This document shows, one piece after another, positions 57,886-64,000 of a DNA stretch of 64,000 nt (position 1 is its first letter; the number at the start of each line of letters is the position of its first letter). The translations under genes and the position numbers were made by a program. The notes under the pieces are model-generated. The model was not told the origin of the DNA, did no database searches, and saw only the letters and a list, made by a program, of their open reading frames with translations. Origin of the DNA: Mesorhizobium sp. L-8-3 (GTDB taxonomy: Bacteria > Pseudomonadota > Alphaproteobacteria > Rhizobiales > Rhizobiaceae). Location of the stretch: positions 5,643,501 to 5,707,500 of the forward strand of contig NZ_AP023262.1 of the NCBI RefSeq assembly GCF_016756615.1, in the 5' to 3' direction.

Positions 57886-59163
57886 ATGACCACCATCACC
57901 GACATGCAGGTGCTCGACCTGCGCTTCCCGACGTCCCAGCATCTCGACGGTTCGGATGCAATGAACCCGGACCCGGACTATTCCGCCGCCTATGTCATCC
58001 TGAAGACCGACGCCGCCGGTCTCGAAGGGCACGGGCTCACCTTTACCATCGGCCGCGGCAACGAGATCTGCTGTGCCGCGATCGAGGCGATGCGCCATTT
58101 GGTCGTCGGGCTCGACATGGCGGAAGCGACGGCGGACATGGGCGCCTTCTGGCGCCATGTCACCTCGGACAGCCAATTGCGCTGGATCGGCCCTGACAAG
58201 GGCGCCATCCACCTCGCCACCGGCGCCGTAGTCAATGCTGTCTGGGACCTGTGGGCGAAGATGGTCAGCAAGCCCGTCTGGCGGCTGGTTGCCGACATGA
58301 GCCCGGAAGAGTTCGTCCGCTGCATCGACTTCCGCTACATCAGCGACTGCATCACGCCGGACGAAGCGCTGGCCATATTGCGCGACAAGGCGCCTGACAA
58401 GGCCAAACGGATCGCCACGCTCGAGCGGGAGGGCTACGCCTGCTACACCACCTCTGCCGGCTGGCTCGGCTATGACGACGACAAGCTGCGGCGCCTTTGC
58501 CGCGAGGCGATCGACGCCGGCTTCAACCACATCAAGCTCAAGGTCGGCCGCGACAAGGGCGACGACATCCGTCGCCTGCGCATCGCCCGCGAAGTGCTGG
58601 GTCCCGAACGCAAGCTGATGATCGACGCCAACCAGGTCTGGGAGGTCGACCAGGCGATCGACTGGGTGCGCGACCTCGCCTTCGCCTCGCCCTGGTTCAT
58701 CGAGGAGCCGACCAGCCCCGACGACATCGAAGGCCACCGCAATATCCGCGAAAGCGTGGCGCCCATCCAGGTCGCGACCGGCGAGATGTGCCAGAACCGC
58801 ATCATGTTCAAGCAGTTCATCATGCGCGGCGCCATCGACGTCGTGCAGATCGATGCCTGCCGCCTGGGCGGGGTCAACGAAATCCTGGCCGTGCTGTTGA
58901 TGGCCGCGAAATATGGTCTGCTCGTGTGTCCTCACGCCGGCGGCGTCGGGCTCTGCGAATATGTCCAGCATCTTGCGATGATCGACTACATCTGTGTCGC
59001 CGGCACGCGCGAAGGCCGCGTCGTCGAATATGTCGACCATCTCCATGAGCACTTCAAGGAACCCTGCGTCATCCGCGATGCGGCCTATATGCCGCCGGCA
59101 GCGCCGGGCTTTTCGATCGAGATGAAGCCAGCTTCGCTCGAAACCTATCGCTTCGGCGCCTGA
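57886..59163 (+). CDS. L-fuconate dehydratase-like enolase-superfamily enzyme
   Basis: A 425-residue member of the mandelate racemase/enolase superfamily. It strongly resembles L-fuconate dehydratases: CYTTSAGWLGYDDDKLRRLC, catalytic Lys in HIKLKVGRDKG, metal Asp/Glu in MIDANQVWEVD, WFIEEPTSPDD and ATGEMCQNRI, and the C-terminal His in CPHAGGVGLCEYVQHL. It removes water from L-fuconate to give 2-keto-3-deoxy-L-fuconate. Start taken as MTTITDMQVLDLRF; an ATG 11 codons earlier is possible. Flanked by the SBP and second SDR. Confidence 0.88.
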   Translation: MTTITDMQVLDLRFPTSQHLDGSDAMNPDPDYSAAYVILKTDAAGLEGHGLTFTIGRGNEICCAAIEAMRHLVVGLDMAEATADMGAFWRHVTSDSQLRWIGPDKGAIHLATGAVVNAVWDLWAKMVSKPVWRLVADMSPEEFVRCIDFRYISDCITPDEALAILRDKAPDKAKRIATLEREGYACYTTSAGWLGYDDDKLRRLCREAIDAGFNHIKLKVGRDKGDDIRRLRIAREVLGPERKLMIDANQVWEVDQAIDWVRDLAFASPWFIEEPTSPDDIEGHRNIRESVAPIQVATGEMCQNRIMFKQFIMRGAIDVVQIDACRLGGVNEILAVLLMAAKYGLLVCPHAGGVGLCEYVQHLAMIDYICVAGTREGRVVEYVDHLHEHFKEPCVIRDAAYMPPAAPGFSIEMKPASLETYRFGA

Positions 59164-59174
59164 AGGAGGCGGTC

Positions 59175-59951
59175 ATGGATCTCGGACTACGGGACAAGGT
59201 CGTGATCGTCACCGGGGGCGGCGCCGGGATCGGCGGCGCGATCACCCTCGGCCTTGCCGCAGAAGGCGCGATACCGGTGATATTCGGCCGCAGCCCGCTG
59301 ACTGCGGATTTCGCCGACCACCTGAACGAACGGGCCCCTCGGACCAGATTCGTCCAGGTCGACCTGATGGATGACGATGCCTGCAAGGCTGCGGTCGAGG
59401 AGACTATCGGCGACTTCGGCCGCATCGACCATCTCGTCAACAATGCCGGCGTCAACGACAGTATAGGATTGGAGGCCGGTCCGGCGGCGTTTCGCGCGTC
59501 GCTGGAGCGGAACCTGATCCACTATTACGTCCTGGCGCATCACTGCCTGCCCTGGCTCAAGGCTTCACGTGGCTCGATCGTCAACATCTCGTCCAAGACC
59601 GCGCTCACCGGCCAGGGCAACACCAGCGGCTATTGCGCGGCGAAGGGCGCCCAGCTCTCGCTGACCCGCGAATGGGCGGCCGCGCTGCGCGAAGATGGTG
59701 TCAGGGTGAATGCGGTCATTCCGGCCGAGGTGATGACGCCGCTCTACGAGAAGTGGCTGCAGACCTTCGACGACCCAGATGCGAAGCTCGCTGAGATCAC
59801 CCGGCGCATTCCGCTCGGCAGGCGCATGACCAGAGCCGAGGAGATCGCCGACACCGTCATCTTCCTGCTTTCGGATCGCGCCAGCCACACGACTGGCCAA
59901 TGGCTTTTCGTAGACGGCGGCTATACGCATCTGGATCGCGCGCTCGACTGA
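59175..59951 (+). CDS. SDR dehydrogenase (L-fucose dehydrogenase-like)
   Basis: A 258-residue short-chain dehydrogenase. NAD motif VTGGGAGIGGAITLGL, NNAGVNDSIGLE, catalytic Ser in IVNISSKTALTGQG and Tyr/Lys in SGYCAAKGAQLSL. MDLGLRDKVVIVTGGGAGIG and the overall pattern resemble L-fucose dehydrogenases of the HSD17B14-like group. Context (fucD, transporter, keto-acid SDR) supports oxidation of L-fucose to the lactone. Starts 11 bases after fucD, behind GAAGGAGG. A lactonase gene is not seen. Confidence 0.85.
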   Translation: MDLGLRDKVVIVTGGGAGIGGAITLGLAAEGAIPVIFGRSPLTADFADHLNERAPRTRFVQVDLMDDDACKAAVEETIGDFGRIDHLVNNAGVNDSIGLEAGPAAFRASLERNLIHYYVLAHHCLPWLKASRGSIVNISSKTALTGQGNTSGYCAAKGAQLSLTREWAAALREDGVRVNAVIPAEVMTPLYEKWLQTFDDPDAKLAEITRRIPLGRRMTRAEEIADTVIFLLSDRASHTTGQWLFVDGGYTHLDRALD

Positions 59952-59995
59952 TCGCCGCTCATCCCCTGCGGCCTTGGATTTCGACCGTCCCGCGA

Positions 59996-60024
59996 TTGAC
60001 CCCGGCAGGGCTTGCCGCCATATC
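59996..60024 (+). promoter_or_regulatory. candidate bolA promoter
   Basis: TTGACC at 59996-60001, a 17-base spacer, then CATATC. The -35 is good, the -10 weak. A separate promoter is expected since the genes just upstream belong to the sugar operon. The rest of 59952-60155 shows nothing else. Confidence 0.3.
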
Positions 60025-60155
60025 TCTAGATGTATCGGCCCGACGAGCAGACTCGATCGTCGGCTGGATGCGTTGAAGCATGGTCCTGGAACTCCTTTGC
60101 GTGCCGAACAGAACACGCCGCGCTCCAGGGGCAGTTCGGAACGGGAGACTCGCCA

Positions 60156-60389
60156 GTGGCAATGGACGCGCGTGACATCGAACGGCTGATCAAGGAAGGC
60201 ATTCCGGACGCCAAGGTGACGATCCGCGACCTCGCCGGCGACGGCGATCACTACGCCGCCGAAGTGGTGGCGGAGAGCTTCCGCGGCAAGAGCCGCGTCC
60301 AGCAGCACCAGATGGTCTACGAGGCGCTGAAGGGCAACATGGGAGGCGTCCTGCACGCGCTCGCCCTGCAGACCAGCGCTCCGGAATAA
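60156..60389 (+). CDS. BolA-family protein
   Basis: A 77-residue BolA-fold protein: DIERLIKEGIPDAKVTIRDL, GDHYAAEVVAESFRGKSRVQ, QHQMVYEALKGNMGGVLHAL. The conserved His in GVLHALALQT is the cluster ligand shared with monothiol glutaredoxin; Grx of the CGFS type is encoded 0.9 kb downstream (61314), so they are probable partners in Fe-S or iron signalling. A GTG start is supported by GGGAG eight bases ahead; the ATG two codons later is 14 bases away. Confidence 0.9.
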   Translation: MAMDARDIERLIKEGIPDAKVTIRDLAGDGDHYAAEVVAESFRGKSRVQQHQMVYEALKGNMGGVLHALALQTSAPE

Positions 60390-60395
60390 GTCCCT

Positions 60396-61040
60396 GTGCG
60401 ATCGGTCCTTTTCGACGTCGACGGCGTGCTGGTTCACAGTCTCTTCCACGACATCCCCGAACGCCGCCGACGCTGGGACCGCTACCTTCTCGAAGATACG
60501 GGGGTCGACCCCGAAGCCTTCCAGACATTCTTCGGTCCCGCTTTCATGGAGGTCATCGAAGGCAGGGTTTCGCTGGTCACGGCGCTGGAGGCGTTCCTGC
60601 CTACCGTAGGCTACCATCTCTCGCCCCTCGGCTTCATCGACTACTGGCTGGCGCGCGACACGCATGTCAACCTCCAGCTCATGAGCCTCCTCGCCAGGTT
60701 GCGGGCATCGGGTCCGGTGCGCCTTTACCTGGCGACCAATCAGGAGCATCTGCGCGCCTTCCACCTCTGGGACAAAGTGGGCCTGAAGCACCATTTCGAC
60801 GACATGTTCTACGCAGCCCGCATGGGTGTCGCCAAGCCGGACCCGGAGTTCTTCCGGCGTGTCGAGGCGCGGATCGGCCCCCAGCAGGAGCCGCCGCTCT
60901 TCTTCGACGATTCGCGTTCCGTCGTTGCCGCGGCCAATGAATTCGGCTGGGAAGGCGTGGTGTTTTCAGATGTCGAGGATTGCGCCGGGCATTCCTGGAT
61001 CGCCGGGCGGCTCGGCACCGTCATGGCCGGCCAGACATAG
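60396..61040 (+). CDS. HAD-superfamily phosphatase
   Basis: A 214-residue HAD hydrolase. Motif I is VLFDVDGVLVHS with both catalytic Asp, motif II in YLATNQEHLRAFHL, motif III Lys in GVAKPDPEFFRRV, and motif IV FFDDSRSVVAAANEFG. Cap is of the helical type (subfamily I). GTG start six bases after the bolA stop, so it is in the bolA transcript. Substrate unknown. Confidence 0.87.
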   Translation: MRSVLFDVDGVLVHSLFHDIPERRRRWDRYLLEDTGVDPEAFQTFFGPAFMEVIEGRVSLVTALEAFLPTVGYHLSPLGFIDYWLARDTHVNLQLMSLLARLRASGPVRLYLATNQEHLRAFHLWDKVGLKHHFDDMFYAARMGVAKPDPEFFRRVEARIGPQQEPPLFFDDSRSVVAAANEFGWEGVVFSDVEDCAGHSWIAGRLGTVMAGQT

Positions 61041-61313
61041 CGATGATCGGGCCGGCGGGGAGACAAGGAGCGTCGCGGCACAGCGACACCCATTGCGAAG
61101 ACGTCCAACGCCGGAAGCACCGTTACGGCCTGTCGATTTCATAGGCAAGTCCGCTGCACTGGAAAGCCGGTCTGGATCAACGAAACTGTGCCAGCAAGAT
61201 GTGCCGGCTATCTTCAAAGCTTCTTGCATGCGTCTTGTTTCGAGCCGCCGAACGGTCTATCTCATGGTCATGTTTCGAGCCTGCATGATCCGCGGGCGTG
61301 AAAGGACTTCTCT

Positions 61314-61649
61314 ATGAGCGGCATATCCGAATACATCGACAGCGAGGTGAAGGGCAACGACGTCGTTCTCTTCATGAAGGGCACTCCGGGCTTTCCGCAG
61401 TGCGGATTCTCCGGCCAGGTCGTCCAAATTCTCGACTATCTCGGCGTGGACTACAAAGGCGTGAACGTGCTCACCTCGAACGAGCTTCGCCAGGGCATCA
61501 AGGACTATTCGAGCTGGCCGACCATCCCCCAGCTCTATGTCAAGGGCGAGTTCGTGGGCGGTTGCGATATCGTCCGCGAGATGTTCCAGGCCGGTGAACT
61601 GCAACCCTTCCTCGAGGAGAAGGGCGTCAGCGCCAAGGGCGCTGCCTGA
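61314..61649 (+). CDS. grxD: monothiol glutaredoxin (Grx4/GrxD, CGFS-type)
   Basis: A 111-residue monothiol glutaredoxin: VVLFMKGTPGFPQCGFSGQV with the CGFS motif (C30), WPTIPQLYVKGEFVGGCDIV with the GSH-binding residues. It carries or transfers [2Fe-2S] clusters and pairs with BolA, encoded upstream. The 273 bases before it contain a repeated GTTTCGAGCC and the promoter; no other gene is supported there. Start at MSGISEYIDSEVK. Confidence 0.95.
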   Translation: MSGISEYIDSEVKGNDVVLFMKGTPGFPQCGFSGQVVQILDYLGVDYKGVNVLTSNELRQGIKDYSSWPTIPQLYVKGEFVGGCDIVREMFQAGELQPFLEEKGVSAKGAA

Positions 61650-61752
61650 TCCCATAAGCGGAGCCCTCGGGGACGATCGCTCCCGGGTTAAGCCTCTGAC
61701 GATGCGCCGGCGCCTGCCGGCGCATTTTCATTTTGCGCGAGAGGGAACGACG

Positions 61753-63000
61753 ATGGATGCACAAGTTTCGGCCGGGGGCACAGGAAGCCGTCTCTCCATT
61801 CCCCGCTGGGAGTTCATCGCGCTCGCCGCGGCGCTCATGGCGCTCAATGCGCTGGCCATCGACATCATGCTGCCTGGCCTCCAGCAGATCGGCGCCAGCC
61901 TCGGCGTGGAGAGCGAGAACCACAGGCAATATGTCATCACGGCCTATGTGATCGGCTTCGGCCTGCCGCAACTCCTCTACGGTCCGATTTCCGACTGGCT
62001 CGGACGGCGTCCGCCGCTGCTGTTCGGCCTTGCCATCTATGTGATCGCGGCCTTCTGCGCTTCCTTCGCGCCGACCTTCGAGACTTTGCTGCTTCTGCGC
62101 TTCATCCAGGGTGTCGGCGCCTCGGCCACCCGTGTGATCGCGGTCTCCTTCGTTCGCGACGTCTTCGGCGGTCGCGCCATGGCCGAGGTCATGTCCCTGG
62201 TGTTCATGGTGTTCATGATCGTGCCCGTCGTCGCGCCGGGTGTCGGACAGCTGGTGATGCTGTTCTCCGAATGGCACATGATCTTCGTGTTCATGGGCCT
62301 GGCTTCGCTCGTCATCACGCTCTGGACCGCACGCCGGCTGCCCGAGACGCTGGAGCCCGAGCGCCGCCGGCCCTTCACGGTCGCCTCCGCGCTGGAGGGC
62401 TTCCGCATCGTGCTCTCCAACCGGCTGGCGCTGGGCTACACGCTGGCGACGATGCTGGTGTTCGGCGGCCTGTTCGGCTTCATAAACTCGGCCCAGCAGG
62501 TCTATGTCGGCATCTACGGCCTCGGCGTCTGGTTCCCGGTCCTGTTCGCGGCGGTCGCGGCGATGATGGCGGTCTCGTCCTTCGTCAATTCGCGCCTCGT
62601 GGGACGCTTCGGCATGCGCCGCCTGTCGCATGGCGCGCTTATCGGCTTCCTCGCCGTCAATACGATCCTGTTCGGGCTGGCGCTGCTGGGGCCGGTGCCG
62701 CTGGTCGTGTTTGTCGGGCTCTTCACCGTCGCCATGCTGCAATTCGGCTGGATCGGCTCGAATTTCAACGCCATCGCCATGGAGCCTCTCGGCCATGTCG
62801 CTGGAACGGCGTCATCCGTTCAGGGCTTCGTCCAGACGGTCGGCGGCGCGGTTATCGGCGCGCTCATCGGCCAGGCCTTCGACGGCACGGTGATGCCGCT
62901 CACGGCCGGCTTCTTCCTGCTGTCGATCCTTGCGCTCCTGCTGGTGCTGTTCGCCGAGCACGGCAAACTGTTCCAGGTGCACGGCAAGCCGACGCACTGA
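61753..63000 (+). CDS. Bcr/CflA-type MFS drug exporter
   Basis: A 415-residue 12-segment transporter of the DHA1 Bcr/CflA group. Motif A-like GPISDWLGRRPPLLFGLAIY lies near 77-96, LLLRFIQGVGASATRVIAVSF is motif B-like, and MVPVVAPGVG-like residues follow. Short N- and C-termini face the cytoplasm. Substrates cannot be told. It follows grxD by 104 bases and ends convergent with the IMPase gene. Start at MDAQVSAGG. Confidence 0.87.
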   Translation: MDAQVSAGGTGSRLSIPRWEFIALAAALMALNALAIDIMLPGLQQIGASLGVESENHRQYVITAYVIGFGLPQLLYGPISDWLGRRPPLLFGLAIYVIAAFCASFAPTFETLLLLRFIQGVGASATRVIAVSFVRDVFGGRAMAEVMSLVFMVFMIVPVVAPGVGQLVMLFSEWHMIFVFMGLASLVITLWTARRLPETLEPERRRPFTVASALEGFRIVLSNRLALGYTLATMLVFGGLFGFINSAQQVYVGIYGLGVWFPVLFAAVAAMMAVSSFVNSRLVGRFGMRRLSHGALIGFLAVNTILFGLALLGPVPLVVFVGLFTVAMLQFGWIGSNFNAIAMEPLGHVAGTASSVQGFVQTVGGAVIGALIGQAFDGTVMPLTAGFFLLSILALLLVLFAEHGKLFQVHGKPTH

Positions 63001-63066
63001 GTTCAGCTACGGTTGGGAAGAGAGGGCTATCGCGTATCGAGGGTGGCCGGCGGACTGCGTCCAGCC

Positions 63067-63894
63067 CTACTCCGCCCAGAGCTCGCGCCGCAATTCCTGC
63101 CAGCTCTCTTTGTCCGGAGCCACCAGCAGGCCGCCGTCGACATGGGAAGCGTTGTAGGCGCTGCCATCGAAACGGGCCGCGTGCCCACCCGCCTCCGCAT
63201 GGATGAGCACGCCGGCGAGGTGATCCCAGGGCATCAGCTTGTTGTAGACCACGAAGTGGCCGAAGCCCGTGGCAAGCAGCCGGTACTCGCAGGCGGCCGC
63301 GCGATAGTTGAACTGCGACAGCGTCCTGACATGATTGCGCGCGAGCCGCGACCGCTCCGGCTCCGGCAGGAAGCTGAAGGAGATCGCGCCGGTCATCTGC
63401 GACATCGGGACCGGATCGGCAACGCGCGCCTTTTCCAGGTTGCCGTTGGAATGCCTGACATGGCTGCCAGCACCCTTCGCGCCGATCAACCAGTCCTTGC
63501 CCACTGGATCGTGGATGATGCCGGCGACCGTCTCGCCCTTGACGACGACGGCGAGCATGACGCCGAACAGCGGCATGCCGGAAGCGAAGTTGAAGGTGCC
63601 GTCGACAGGGTCGATGACGAAGGCGAGTGGCGCCTCGCCGAGCCCGTCGAGAATGCCGGGATTTTCCGAATGCGCTTCCTCGCCGATGATCACCGCGTCT
63701 GGATAGCGCTCGCGCAATCTTGCCGTGATCACGCGCTCCGCATTGACGTCGGCTTCCGTCACCAGATCCGCGGCCGAGGTCTTTTGCCTGATGTCGCCTC
63801 GATCGAGGCGCCGGAAGCGCGGCATGATCTCGGAGGTCGCGGCGTCGGCGAGCAGCGCCGCCAGCCAGTCGATTGCGTTGTCGTCAAAGGTCAT
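63067..63894 (-). CDS. inositol-monophosphatase-family enzyme
   Basis: A 275-residue member of the IMPase/FIG/CysQ superfamily. Motifs: DLVTEADVNAERVI, VIIGEEAH, IDPVDGTFNFASGMPLFG (metal-binding DPVDGT), and MPWDHLAGVLIHAEAGG (WDxxxG). All metal ligands are present. Could act on inositol-1-phosphate, fructose-1,6-bisphosphate or 3'-phosphoadenosine phosphate. Its ATG overlaps the stop of the partial gene upstream (ATGA), so the two are coupled. Confidence 0.87.
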   Translation of the reverse strand: MTFDDNAIDWLAALLADAATSEIMPRFRRLDRGDIRQKTSAADLVTEADVNAERVITARLRERYPDAVIIGEEAHSENPGILDGLGEAPLAFVIDPVDGTFNFASGMPLFGVMLAVVVKGETVAGIIHDPVGKDWLIGAKGAGSHVRHSNGNLEKARVADPVPMSQMTGAISFSFLPEPERSRLARNHVRTLSQFNYRAAACEYRLLATGFGHFVVYNKLMPWDHLAGVLIHAEAGGHAARFDGSAYNASHVDGGLLVAPDKESWQELRRELWAE

Positions 63895-64000
63895 GCGGTT
63901 CCTGCGTCGGCTGATTGTTCGTTGAGGGCGGCGAAGTCGAAAAGCTTGCGGTCGAGGAGATGCGAGGGCCTGACATTGCCGAGGGCGCGGATCATCGTGT
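63891..64000 (-). CDS. 3' end of an unrecognised gene
   Basis: The last 35-36 codons of a gene running off the right edge; it ends IRALGNVRPSHLL followed by DRKLFDFAALNEQSADAG. I do not recognise the family from this stretch. Its stop overlaps the IMPase start (ATGA), so both belong to one operon. Confidence 0.55.
   Translation of the reverse strand, partial: TMIRALGNVRPSHLLDRKLFDFAALNEQSADAGTA

Overview
This window looks like chromosome of a GC-rich alphaproteobacterium of the order Hyphomicrobiales (Rhizobiales), most likely near Mesorhizobium/Phyllobacteriaceae. That placement is an inference from gene content: a short second FtsZ, an F1-ATPase zeta subunit (DUF1476) beside purC, a purC-purS-purQ-purL set with bolA and monothiol glutaredoxin nearby, a TimA-like Tim44-domain protein, two DUF1127 proteins and an NsrR/group III truncated haemoglobin pair. 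No rRNA, tRNA, CRISPR or prophage was recognised.

Layout. 0-11.5 kb: a nitric-oxide-response pair (truncated haemoglobin then nsrR) behind a 27-bp palindrome; an ATC-hydrolase-like gene; short ftsZ; a DedA/PAP2/LssY fusion; a three-gene operon of a His-rich periplasmic protein, a Tat-exported cupredoxin and an ECF sigma factor, facing a Rieske/FAD-reductase fusion, with GGAACC elements pointing both ways between them; then a LysR regulator, 5-formyl-THF cyclo-ligase and a Tim44-domain protein. 11.5-15.6 kb: a decaying segment with two intact-looking insertion sequences (IS5 and IS630 families); the IS630 splits a NUDIX gene whose reading frame can be restored exactly. 16-21 kb: norspermidine/spermidine biosynthesis (carboxynorspermidine decarboxylase and dehydrogenase) and D-alanine catabolism (dadA-dadX). 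21-31.6 kb: mostly single enzymes and DUF proteins (YbaK, hydrolases, AHSA1, ParB-like, cysteine-desulfurase-like, aldo-keto reductase, J-domain, DUF2218, DUF1127, DUF1993, DUF1176, DUF1330).

31.6-37 kb is a maturation cluster for molybdenum hydroxylases: flavin reductase, MoxR ATPase (CoxD-like), VWA protein (CoxE-like), two XdhC pieces and a molybdopterin-binding/MobA-like fusion. No structural hydroxylase genes lie in the window. 37-44.4 kb holds a Leu/Ile/Val-type binding protein, a P1/DmpA peptidase, two unknowns, purB, a Tat-signal VOC dioxygenase-like protein, a small serine hydrolase and an HpcH/HpaI aldolase.

44.5-52.5 kb is the purine region (zeta subunit, purC, purS, purQ, purL) interrupted by a MocR-type regulator and small envelope/stress genes. 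52.5-60 kb is an IclR-controlled sugar operon: SDR, RbsA/RbsC/RbsB-type transporter, L-fuconate-dehydratase-like enolase and a second SDR. Together these fit non-phosphorylating L-fucose catabolism and look like an insertion between purL and bolA. The window ends with bolA, a HAD phosphatase, grxD, a Bcr/CflA-type MFS exporter, an inositol-monophosphatase-family enzyme and the 3' end of an unrecognised gene.
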